Origin: Certhia americana
Taxonomy: Eukaryota > Chordata > Aves > Passeriformes > Certhiidae
Reading direction: 5' to 3'
Length of the DNA stretch: 64,000 bases
Assembly: GCA_018697195.1 (NCBI GenBank)
Contig: CM031878.1
Span: 71,505,233-71,569,232 of the forward strand
In this document: positions 36,809-48,316 of the stretch, in pieces
Position numbering within the stretch: the stretch's first letter is position 1
How the letters are laid out: every line of letters begins with the position of its first letter
Program-made: the position numbers and the translations under genes
Notes under the pieces: generated by a model
The model's database searches: none
Seen by the model: only the letters and a program-made list of their open reading frames with translations
Told to the model about the DNA's origin: nothing

Positions 36809-39791
36809 AGATCCTAGAATTATTTTTAGAATTACTAATTATGACTCACTTTGCCACTTCCTAGGAGCTGATGGTTACCAAAATGATTGTTCATCTTTTT
36901 TATACAATAAAATGCATTTCTTGTTTGAAGTTTGAACCACTTTCATTATTCCTTCTGAACTTGAACAGGTGCCAGAGGTGTAACACTATATCTGAAAGGC
37001 TGAGACAGTTATTACTTTAGTTTTTTGTCTTGAATTGATATGGATGTAATACTGATTCAGACAGTTAAGTCTTAGCAAATCTTACCATTATTAAAAAGGG
37101 AGGAAAAAAATCTTTACAAGAAAAAGAACATTTACTATGGGCCTAAGGAATATTTACTCAAAATATAACCAGCATAATCTAAGAATGAAATGCTTTAATA
37201 AAATATTTTTAAAAGAGTGGGATTTTATCCTTCATAACTGTTCATCTCTAGTCATTGTATCAAAGAATTAGGAAATGAAATATCATCAAGTGGAAAAAAA
37301 AAAAAAAAAAGACAGTTATATCCCAAAGAAGTACTAATATAATTTTATTGTCTCATAATATGGTGAATTAGGACCAAATGTAACTCTAGGCAAACACATG
37401 TACTTTTCACATATACACAGCTTTCTGCAGATACATTCTCATTCGGATTCTTCAAAAAAATTCCACATAAATATTTTATTACTTGGTTTATTACACTCAA
37501 ACACCTAGATATTTAGTATCTGTAGAGAACTACAGAGTGGCCAGTAACTCTTCAAGGAGACACAACAAAAATGACCCCACCTAGTCCACCTAGTCTGGTC
37601 TAGTAATTAGTTATTGCAATAGCATTTCAGTTAAAGTCTCCATATATAGTTATTGAATACAATATTGCTGCCTAATCTCATCTGAGGACTTTATTCTAAC
37701 TAATATAAGATTGGTAGAGGCACAAGACTCCATTGCTAATCCAGGAAATGTCATATCCACCTTGCAAGGCTCCATGCCAACGTAGACAGGATTTCCACTG
37801 ATGATTAAGTGGTCTGCAAAGAGGAAGCTTAATATCTAACAAGCAAAAAGAAAATAATTCAGGATGACTATAACAAGTTGATGCATAAGAAGAGCTTTTT
37901 CTCTTAGAACTATCATTTTAGTCTTGAAACAAAATGATTCTTCTCTCCAGCTGCTGCCAGTGGAGTTCAACCCTCTGTCAAACTGGGGCAAACCCCTGCT
38001 AGTTTCTATACCTTGCTAGGTAGGACACACCTGCCATAATCTTATCAAATGTTAGGAGTTTTTAAAATTAATTCACATTCTGGATCCTGCTATTTGGCTT
38101 TAAAACTAAAAGCAATTTGAAAGACAACAACTAGGGATAAGCAGCTGGATGCAATTTGATAGGGTTAACCACCGAAGTACTGCTTCTGACTTCCAAATAA
38201 AGGAAAAAGGTGCTTCTGAATCTTTTCTAAAATATGCACTGATGTGTTTGTTGACTCCTTTGCTATGCTTCTTCTAGAACACATCATTTCCACCCAGTGT
38301 CCACTCAAATAACCAAAATAATTTATTCAGAATGATTAAGGTCTACATAACAATGGTTAAGGTCTACTCTCTATTTCAAAGCCTGCCCTTCTTTGCCCTA
38401 ATTTTATGAATTTTGCCAAGTCCTATTAAAAGATGTAATCTTGGCTGCAACCCTTGCCCCTACTTGTAAGTTATCACTTCCTGACTACAGACCTCTAATT
38501 GGAAAGCTTTTTCTAAAAAATTAACCTGATCATCATCTAAAATGATGAAGAGATTGAAGGTTTCTCTTTTTTTAAAAGAAAGAATATTCTTATAGCCTGT
38601 GTCTGCACAGAACAGTCTATAGGATCTTCCTTGGAAAACATTGTTTTGGTATCTATCCCGAGACTAGTGGTAAATCCTTACACATGTGTGGATTAATCCC
38701 ACCTGTAAATCTCTCCTGCAATTCAGACACTGCAGCCCAAGGGTCAGCAGAGAGCAAAGCTAGTGCAAATTTTTAGTGGTAAATTTGGAACTGTCCCAAA
38801 TGATTGTAGCTACTTAGTCTACCCCTCTGGTAATTTGTTTTCCTATCACACTTGAAGAATAAACAATATACACATCCAAGACCTTGCTTTCTATTTACCT
38901 TGGGGCCTTTGATAAAATTTAATGGTTTACTACTCTTGAGATTGCAACTTCTCTTAGGCAGAAGTGCATTGGGGTGCTGAGTGCAATGGGGATCAATATT
39001 ATCAATCCCTTTAGAGTTTCAAAAGCTTGAAATTAGGACTTTATAAAATCTTCTTGCTCTACTCCGGCGTGAACGACTTCTAGTTTCTCAGTGTTTTGTT
39101 ATACCACAAATCAAGGAAGATGTGATGATATGACAGATAACTGCATTCTTGTGAGAAGAAGCGCATGCCCTTTGTGGGATTTATTATATGAAACTTTTCT
39201 CCAACAAATATTCCTGGCTGTTTTCTTTGTTGAGGCTGACAACCTGATATTTTTTAGTACTGCTTTTTCTTATGCTTTCTTGAAGTCTCTATCTTTGTAG
39301 GTTTGTTACATGTGTTTTATTTTTTTTCATATCTTTACCCCAGAATTTACCAATGAATTTGAGTCTGCAGTGAAGTCCATTTGCAATCTATTATGCAGGT
39401 ACATAAATGACTCTAGTAATTTTGAATCTGATTGCATTTTACATTGTCCTTTATTAATTAATGAGACTTCCAGTTCAGTATTATCGACCTTGGCTATGAC
39501 ATTAGCTGTTGGATCTTTGCTCTGTTCTGCCTTTTCTAAGCAAATTGCTGAGACAAAGTGTCTTGACAGGTTCAGGGACCTCTTATCTTACTAGAAATAC
39601 ATTTCAGAAAAGCAAAGAAAGAAAAAGCAAATAGAATCCATCCCTAAACGTATGGAAACTGGAAGAAGAAAAGTTTGCCTGATCCAGGTTTGGTTTGCTG
39701 GAAGTAACATATATTGCAAAATCTTATTGCTTTATTATGAGTAATTCTTGGGTTTATAAAAAAATATTTTTTGTGTTTCTCTGCTGCTGGC
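36809..39791. other. No gene recognised
   Basis: This is AT-rich sequence with a poly-A run near 37292. The plus-strand open frames 39091-39300 and 39310-39594 show no familiar motif. An acceptor-like pyrimidine tract ending in CAG at 39343 and a CAG-GTACAT donor-like site at 39398 bracket 55 bases, but nothing else supports an exon. Confidence 0.5.
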
Positions 39792-40132
39792 TGTCTACCG
39801 CGGACCCGAGAATGTACAATTTTGTTTTCCCCAGCCAGAGATCTTGAAAAGGAAAGGCTATGAGCCAACCCAAAGCCATGTGGTTCCTCCGTCTTGCCTT
39901 CACCTATCTGCCATCTTAAAAAACCCATATATCTAAAATTCTCTCACTAAAATAGTGTGTGATAAAACTACACACTATTCTACTATTTAATACACATTCT
40001 TGAAAACTCTGCTTCATTCCAGAGACTAAAAGCCCTTTTTCCATGAACAAATGTTAAAAACACTGTTTGTCAGAGATCTTAAAATCTCTTAAACATGCAA
40101 GGAAATATTTCTCATAATTCCAGACTCTGACA
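39792..40132 (-). mobile_element. ERVK-like LTR (antisense), shortened copy C
   Basis: The segment runs from TGTCTACC to CTCTGACA and matches the 3158-3745 LTR at both ends. Shared blocks include CCAGCCAGAGAT, TAATACACATTCTTGAAA, AAGCCC-TTTCCATGAACAAA and GAAATATTTCTCA. It lacks roughly 250 bp of the middle relative to copy A, so an internal deletion removed part of the LTR. No flanking target duplication was found, and no viral internal region adjoins it. The minus-strand open frame at 39644-39928 runs through it and is not a gene. Confidence 0.78.
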
Positions 40133-42716
40133 AATCATGTGTCCTGGAAATGAACAAACTGAATTATGATAAAATCGGACAAGGTCATGAATTTATAAAA
40201 GACACTGTGAGCATACTCTGCTTTATGCAGATGTGCACAAAGATAGATAGAAGACCTAGGATTAAGTGCCAAAAGATAGTTCCTTGTTACAGAGGTTTGA
40301 TGCTGGTTTCTCATTTCTCTTTTGGCACATTATGCGTAGAATGAACTGCATTCGGTTAAATTTTCAGGCGGTATCTGTTAGGAAGGAAAAGGAGAGTTAC
40401 AGAGAGCAAGAGATAGAGAGAAGAAAGATTTGTGTAACTACATGCTTTATTCCTATGTTAAGAGAAGAATTTCTGTGAAATTTGAATTATAGCTATGTAT
40501 GTCATGTCATGTCATGTCAAAAATGTATGCTAATTAAATGTTATCACAATATAAAGTAAAACTGTTCCTATATTACTCAGATAATTCAGTTTTGCAGTTT
40601 TCCCTTAACAAAGTTGTTGAGTATCTGAATTGTTGACCATCTTATTTCTCACAATGATTGACAAACAAATTTTTCCTGATCTGATTCTCAAATTTCCTCC
40701 CCCAGTAAACAACCAGAAGTCATCAGAAATGGTGTGAGAGAGAGTGAGCCTCCTCTCTCTGCCAAAGGCAGCAGGAACCCACCTGTAAAAACAGTGGGTG
40801 TATTCATTGGATTATGCCAACTTTTTCTGAGAAACGTTGTTCTCATAAGCTTCCAGAGACAAATATTTTTTTTTTTTTTTAATTTTCTTTTTAAATGTGA
40901 GATTTCAGTGGATCTACCATGAGAGGTTTTTTTCTTCAAGATTTCCTGTCTAGGAAATGAGACATCCTGGACGCGAGAGTACTTGTGCCTCTAATGGGAA
41001 AGGAGTTATTTTGGCTTCATGCCTTCATTGCCTTGAATTTTTTTCTGAGAACTAGAATTGCCTCAACTGTAGGATCAAACTCAAAACATGGGAGCCTTTC
41101 TCTTACTTCCATTGTACTCCTTGAGTTGCTGAGTTCATATGTGTAAAAAAAAAGGTTCATATTTTTTCATCCCAAATGTACTCACGTATTGAAAACTTGC
41201 TTCTAGTTCATATGTAATGCAAATAGATCACTTTAATTTAGTGTAATCAGCTGCAAAACAGCACTTCCTATCAAAAAGATTGTGCAGGACAAAGTTAATG
41301 CTTTCTCAGTGTAGTGTTGTTCAGTTTTCTAAGCCTTCTCCCTTCAAGACATTTAAGCCACATAGATTGAAAGTGCCAAAAATTACTGATCTGGGGAACT
41401 GTAAAAGAGCTTTTATCTTTCTTTCCTTCTCTCCTTACTAACAAATTGTCAGATGACAGTGTCAAATTGCTAAAGTGAGAAATATTAACTGAAAACTAAA
41501 TGCTCGCTCACACCCTATGTGCCATAGTGGAATTTAGTAGCATGATTTAAGTAAAATATACAATTTTTTTCATAAATATTAATGGATTAAGGATATTTTA
41601 ATTATTATGCACATTTTTAAGAGAAAAATATTCAAGGCTCAGGGGAAAAACTTCATGCTGGATTCAAATTCTTTTAACACTGGTATATTCTGGTGAATAC
41701 AGAAGTCTTTAGCCCCTTCTTGGCGTAGATTGATGGGCCTGACAATATTGTTGAAGTCTAGGCACAGATGCTATTTTATTTCTTGTATTTCCTCAACTAT
41801 GTTGTAATAACATTCATAATTATGCTGCATATTTTACAGCTGAAACTAACATACGATTGACTTTTTCTACTTAAATAATTAGAAAAGTAGAATTATGTCA
41901 ATCATATTTAAGAATGTATCTTTGAAACACACTAAGATGGGTATTGAATTACTAGTTATATAATTTGAAAGAGAAATTATAATGTTATGTTTGAAAATTA
42001 ATTTTGACAGCTTGGAAAGTTTAAGCAACATTGTTTATTAAACTTCTTCATTAATAGTGCACAACAACATAGTTACTGAGTCCTTTGGAGTGCTCCCTTC
42101 CTCTCACTCTCTTTGAGAAATTGGTGACATTTAGTCAACAGAAATATCTCTGTACCATTTTGTCAGGCAAAAAAAGTATAATTGTGACTTATTCACACCT
42201 TCTTGTCTGTTTTGGTGAAAAAATGACCTGTGGGAAAAAGACACACTGATACGTCCATCTCTTGCTTAATGTGTCTTGCTTGATGGGAACAACACTTTCT
42301 CTTTCTGCTATGTAATATTAAAAGTAATTACTATACTTTTAGAGATTATATTTATCAATGAAATTTAAGATTTAAAACTTGTAAGAAACATGACCAGAAT
42401 GCATCATGGATTTGAAAGGCTGCTTTCAAAATATCTTGAAAATGTCAGACATTTTTAGGCTTCAAAAAATGGAAATACTCATATTTTCTGCTGACAAAGG
42501 AAAGGAATTAGAAAACACTGATTTTTCAATTTCTTGAAAATGCTTTAATTTCTTGAAACAAAATAATTTGAGAAACAGATCTAAAAAAAGTGTATTTTTT
42601 AAATATAGAAAAATTTCTAATCTGAGAATGTTGGTGATGGTAGTCCTTTGGAAAAAGTTGCTAACAATTTACACTGATTATTCTCAGTTTATTTTTCAGC
42701 CTGGTATTTTAACCAG
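40133..42716. other. No gene recognised
   Basis: This is AT-rich sequence with the small GTCAT repeat at 40501-40519 and a T-run near 40868. Open frames are at most about 83 codons and unrecognised. No transposon or RNA gene could be named. Confidence 0.55.
40501..40519 (+). repeat. (GTCAT)n pentanucleotide, about 4 units
   Basis: Three full GTCAT units and a partial fourth follow one another directly. It is a very short microsatellite. Confidence 0.9.
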
Positions 42717-43140
42717 TTGTGTTTGGAAAGAACCTCGGACACCCAGCTCTCTCAGACAGCTCATGAGCAAACAGCATTGCAGCATCTGATTCAGCAGGAA
42801 GGAGGAATTATGCACATTTTCACTGGGAAAGCAGATGTGAAAGAGACACCCTTGCATTGCCTGGGCTTGCCAAGGACCCCGGGTGCTGCCAGTCTCCTGT
42901 CCTCCAGTTTAAACTCCGCACCTGGCAGAGGACAGCAGCTCCCTGCAGATCTGGTGGTCCTAGGGACACACCAAGTGGTCTCTCCTTGTCCCCCCCAGCT
43001 GCAGGAAGGAGCCACAGACTGGGCAGGGTGTTTGGGAGGCTGTGGCTCCTGCAGCAATGCTGGCAGCTAGCCTGGAGCCTCGGGGTTGAAAGAGGCATTG
43101 AATGCCCCTTTCTCTCAGCAGCAGAGAGTGTATTGGTTAA
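42717..43140. other. GC-rich islet of unknown origin
   Basis: About 420 bp is markedly richer in G and C than the surrounding AT-rich sequence. Four overlapping open frames of 88-117 codons occupy both strands: plus 42717-43070 and 42857-43144, minus 42791-43057 and 42820-43098. No peptide is recognised. Overlap on both strands suggests the frames reflect low stop-codon frequency in GC-rich DNA. CpG is scarce (about half a dozen), so it is not a typical CpG-island promoter. It could be an LTR U3 fragment like the GC-rich block of the 35368 LTR, or the remnant of an exon. Confidence 0.5.
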
Positions 43141-46100
43141 CTGAGGAAGATAGTGAAGTCTAACAAATACAAGTCAGACTTCCCACCGTTTACAAAGCAA
43201 ACTAACAACGTTTACTTTTTTTCCTGTTTTCCCATACCTGAATTTTTTCAAACACCCACTCTCAAAAAAACCAACCAAACCACTCTATTTTTTCAGGGAG
43301 AATGTTCAGAGCCTCAGAACACTCACAATAAAGTTTCATGCAAACTATCCTTTAGGGTTTTTGCAGCCAGTAGCTGCAAAACCATGACAACAGCCACTGC
43401 AACTAGAGTACAGGGAGAGATAGAAACCCTGGGATCCTTATAGAGGAATCTAGTGATCTAGTCTACCAAAACAAGCTAAAAAAACCTCCACATAATGCCA
43501 ATATCTTGACTTCAAAATAGTTTTAAATCTTTCACCTTAATTTACAGTCCCAAACTTTTAATAGAGTTTTTCAAGATATTTAGGAATAGATTCAGTTCCT
43601 TTCTTGTAGGAAAATAAATTAAGTTATCAAATCCAGGGGTCAAACTTTGGTGGCATTTAAAATTACAAAAAATACCCCCTGTCCAATGGCTAAATGGTTC
43701 AAAAAGAACATAAAAATGTGCTGACAACAGTCTTCATGAGGAGAGGATAATACTGAAAAAAATTAACAACTCTGAAGTATGAGAAATTTGTGTGGAACAG
43801 TAATATGAATTAAGATATGATAGATGTTGAAGGTGAGCCTGTTCTAAGTCTTCTGTCATTTTGATTTCCTTTTATTAACATGCTTATGTGAGGTCAGCAA
43901 ACATTCCCACACCCCCACACCCCCTGCCCCCAAGTATGGATATTTAGAAAAGGTGAATATCAATACCCCATTCCAGCAGACACTTAGACACCTCTGTATT
44001 TATACAAACATCTCCTTCTAGAATCTGGATCAGCTCTAACTGGTAAGTTTGACCATCTCTTAGGCATTTTAACAGTTAAGGTTAGGAGGGGTAGACAAAG
44101 TGATTGTCAAAGACTCATTTTATTTTAAAAAGGTGATCCCAAAGGACATTTATAAATAGAGAATATTACTTTCTCTTGGCATCACGTTTTCATATTTCAC
44201 CAGATTTTATCTTCAATAGTTGTGCAATATCTTAAACAGATCCACACTGTAAGGGAAGTTGGGCTTTGATTTCATTAGTACCCTGAAGTCACCTGCTACC
44301 ACTACAGCCAATGCACTTACAGTTAAACCAATTGAATTAGACTATAGCTCAAATAACTGCAAGTGGACTGAGACTTAAATCAGACAATGTTGTAGCATTC
44401 ATCAATGCCATCAGTTTAAGAAAAAATCCTCTACAAGAACAGATGAGAACTTTTCAAATTGTTTTAGTTGGTGTGTTTTCACTGCAAAGTTCTCTACAGA
44501 AAATTAAAAATTAAGGCTGCTATTTTGTCAGTTCCCTATTTTTCATGCAATCTTTTGAAATAATGAATTGACTCTTACAGTCCCCCTGCTCATGACTTTT
44601 GAGTCAAACATATGTCAGACATTTGTAGCAGAGTTTAACAATGGAGAAGTCTGACAAAAATCTCAACAGCTTTTGAGTGGTCCAACTGTATTTTGTGGCC
44701 AGTATGGTTTACCATATGCGCATGGTGAAAAGAACAGGCACATTTTTCCCATGTGCATCCCCGCTTGTGTACTAGAGTTCAGATATGAAAGCAATGAAAG
44801 TATCATGCTCAGTATCTCAGGCCAGAGACAGTGGGAATTGTTAAGCTGATGTTGATTCCTTAGCCTACCTCTTATCCCACTTTTTTAATGATGTGTGCTG
44901 TGGGCCATTAGAGATACCTGACTAGTGTTTAGAAGCTGCACCTTTACTATGTGAGCTGAATGCTAATAACAGACTGGGGCTATTTAACACAGCTTCTGAG
45001 AGTTCACCCTGCTTCAGAAAACATGGGACTGCCATGCTGTAAAACTTGTCCTACATCCTCTGTAATCACAGAAACAAGAAATTGCTTCTCATTAAAATTT
45101 TAAAGGAAATAATGAAATCACATTAAGAAAAAGACCACATATATTGGTCTTCATATATTTGAATGACACAACAGAATCAAATCTTTGTCCTTTTATAAAT
45201 GAAAGTACATGAATTGAAATGCTTTTCAATGTACTCAAGCTGTGGTGTTCTTACTGCACACAACTGAAATTGAAAAACTGTCCTAGATAATATTTTCCTT
45301 TCAAAAGATGTCCCAAACCTGCTACTTAAAAATATAGCCACGTATTCATTGCCAAAATATATCCATAATAGTAACTGTCAAAATGGTTACAGAGAAACGA
45401 GCAAATATCTTTTCAGACATGGAAAAAAATTATGTAGCCCAAGACTAACAAGAGTTTATGTTTCAGTTTTGACTCAAAAAATAAAAACCAGCTGTTGTCT
45501 GTCATATAGTTAATTACGTATATGAAAGCATTACATGAGATTTCAAAAGTTTCTAAAATTTTGTGTGAATTTGTTTGTAGAGAAGTGACTTTATTTTTAA
45601 TGTTAAAACCAGCAATAGATAATAAATATAAAAATACTTGGAAATCAACATAAGATTTTTTTTTCTTAATGAAGTAACAAAACCAGAGAAAAAAGTTAAT
45701 GGAATAAAAAATAAGAGTAAAAATTTTGAGACTCTTAAGAATGCAACTTTGGTTCAATAAATCCTACAGTTCAAATTTTGAAGTATATATTTTCATATTA
45801 TTTTCCTTTGACTCAATGCAGATTTCTACAAGGATATGCACAGCAATTATTGTGTTCATACACAATAACTGAGGAATAGCATTTTCTTGCCAGAAATATC
45901 CTTTGTTTATATAAATCTATTTTTTTGCTTGTTCTTGTGTTTATAGACTTGGTGATTAATACCCCCAGCTCAGTGGTCATTTAGGTACTGTAGTTAGCAG
46001 CAGTAGTAGATATCCAGATTTAGGAATTTAATTTATCTGTATGAACAAGGTTTATATCAATTCTCCAAAAACGTTTCCACTTTCTTGGAAATAAGATGGT

Positions 46101-47499
46101 GGTAAGAGAGAATAAACATCTGCTGCATTTAAATGCCTCAATGAAGCCAGCCCCGCAGTTAATCAGCTCTGCCCTCACCAACAGATGTCACTGCAAGCAA
46201 AAGGAATTAATTTGTGAGGTTATTGGGCTCAAGAAGCAACAAAACTCTCTGAAATACAAACGTGAAAGAACCTCTCTTTCAGAGCATATGTTCATGTCTC
46301 TGTTCCTCTGCCACAAGCTGAGAATTAGCAGCAGGCAGACTGGTAAAAATAACAAAAAAGAGGAAGGAAAAAAAAAGTAAAAAAGAAAGTGTTCAAACTT
46401 ACAGCCATGTGAAACAACTGAAACACATCAAAAGAAAATTCAGTACCCTGCTTTTAATTTTATGAATTATTAACTGAGAAAACAAAATCTGTTAATTCAT
46501 TGTATATATTTCTTCAAGGCACACTCAGAAAACTAGCTATTCCAGTCACCTGATTCTGTATGTAAAGATGAGAAGGAAAGTGTTCATGTAGCAGTTAAAT
46601 CAGTTTTACAAATTTTTCTGATTAAAAAATACACATATACCAAAACACACAAAACCATCACTAAAAATATTAAGACTGCAAAGTAGGGACAATAAAAGTT
46701 AAAGACTCTTACCATTAGGATTATTCACATGCAATCTTAATTTCCTATTTTTGCATGCATGCTCTGGTACAACTTTTAATTGCACAGTCATATTCCTGTT
46801 TTGTGGTTCTGAGGACAGCCTTAGATTAAAAAGGAATATTAGAATTCTACCACAAAAAGTAATTTTGTCTCATATGTCAGCAGTCATTAAAAAAAATGCA
46901 ATCACAACTCTCTCTTACGTGTCCTACCAACAACACTGGCAGCAAGTGCAACCAATATCCCAGGAGGCCTGATTTACATTTTCCATACCTACTCAAGACC
47001 AGTAAAACAATAAAGAAATCCATAGATTTGGGGGTGTTACCCAAAGCTTTGGGGGTACAAAGTGCTTTTGTCACAGTACAAATTCTGTCCTAGCTCCTCA
47101 CAGCGTGCTACAGTTATGGTGTTCTTGCCTCTCTGAAATGCCTCCTCCCAGTTCCTCTGTTTCTTCCTTACTCTGCTTTCTTGTCATTCCCATTTGTTTG
47201 TCTTTCTCTCACTGCTCCGATTTGTGTTTTCCTGCTCCATGCTCTTACTTGTTAGCAAGGAGGACTGTGAAGGTTGAGATTTTTACCTGTTCACAATTAA
47301 TCTATCTTGGGTGCCAGCAGGAAGAATTACAAGGTTGTCTTGCTAAGCCCCAGTGCCCTTCTCTCTCACATAGCTTTGTTGCATCAGGAGTCTCTGGCAA
47401 ATTTACCTGCCAACCTCTGACAAACCTCTGCTAACTTGCAACTTGAGGTTTGTTACTTGCAAAGCCTTGCAAACTCAGCTGACATTTAGCTTGCTTTAC

Positions 47500-47500
<1 letters not shown>
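43141..47500. other. No gene recognised
   Basis: This is mostly AT-rich unique sequence. The G-quadruplex motif at 43906-43931 is listed separately. Open frames at 45413-45757 (minus, 114 codons), 46096-46380 (plus, 94 codons) and 47105-47434 (plus, 109 codons) have no recognisable motif. No RNA gene or named transposon is seen. Confidence 0.55.
43906..43931 (-). other. Putative G-quadruplex motif
   Basis: The plus strand carries C-runs of 3, 5, 5 and 5 (43906-43908, 43912-43916, 43920-43924, 43927-43931) separated by ACA, ACA and TG. The minus strand therefore has four G-runs with loops of 2, 3 and 3 nt, meeting the standard G3+N1-7 rule with room to spare. It stands out in AT-rich DNA. No promoter, gene or transposon is recognised next to it. 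Confidence 0.9.

Positions 47501-47535
<35 letters not shown>
47501..47535 (+). repeat. (ATT)n trinucleotide microsatellite
   Basis: About 12 perfect ATT units run from 47501 to 47535. No element is recognised beside it. Likely length-polymorphic. Confidence 0.96.
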
Positions 47536-48271
47536 GTTTCCAAGGAAAACCAGATACAAAATATCAGTTTTTGCTTGAAAATATAGGAACACTACAGGTT
47601 TTTCATAAAAGAAATAAAGTAATTAAGATTCACAGGCATTTAGTTTTTTATCTCTGATATCATCTGATTTGAGGTTATCTTGTTCAAGGTGTAAGCTTTC
47701 AGGACAAGGACGTAATCATGATGGAACACATCCATCTATGTGGAGAAAATACAGAGTGTTCGCTATGGCACATAAAAAATCTCACTACATGTGCTAAATG
47801 GAACATGCCAGAAAGATAATTTTTAGAACTGTAAATCAAAATTTGACTACTTAGAGAACCACGGGCTTTGAAAAGCATCATTAATTCCCACTGGCTTAGC
47901 GAGTTTTTTCAAATTATTTTATGCTTTTGAAAATATGATCACCACCCAAAAATTGTTAAAGTTTTTAAGATAAGACCCTTTTGGTTTCATGGGATTACAC
48001 GCAGAATAGTTGTGGAAGTCCTGTGCTAGGTTCATCTGCACCAAACCCTGGAGTCTGCCTTCTCATGCACTCTTTCTGCTTTATTCAAGGTATAGCAAAA
48101 GATTGCCTTCTTACTAAACAGCTGCTTTGTATCTTGTGATATGACAAACTCATTCAATGAGGGTGTGAGGGCATGGGGTGGTGTGTGATCTCCATTTCAT
48201 AATCCTACATATTTCCCAGACTGGAGTCAGAGGGCTTTGGCAGGAAGCTGGATGATTCTTTGGGTCTTTGA

Positions 48272-48304
<33 letters not shown>

Positions 48305-48316
48305 TTTTTTTTTTTT
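48272..48316 (+). repeat. Interrupted poly-T tract
   Basis: A run of 24 T is followed by AAA and another 18 T, then more T-rich sequence. On the minus strand this would be an A-rich tail, but no retroposed body is recognised beside it. Run lengths in such tracts are often mis-assembled. Confidence 0.92.

Noticed and set aside
3158..40132. The two related LTRs as the two ends of one 36-kb provirus
   Set aside because: Far too long for a retrovirus, the LTRs differ by a large deletion, and no gag, pol or env is visible between them.
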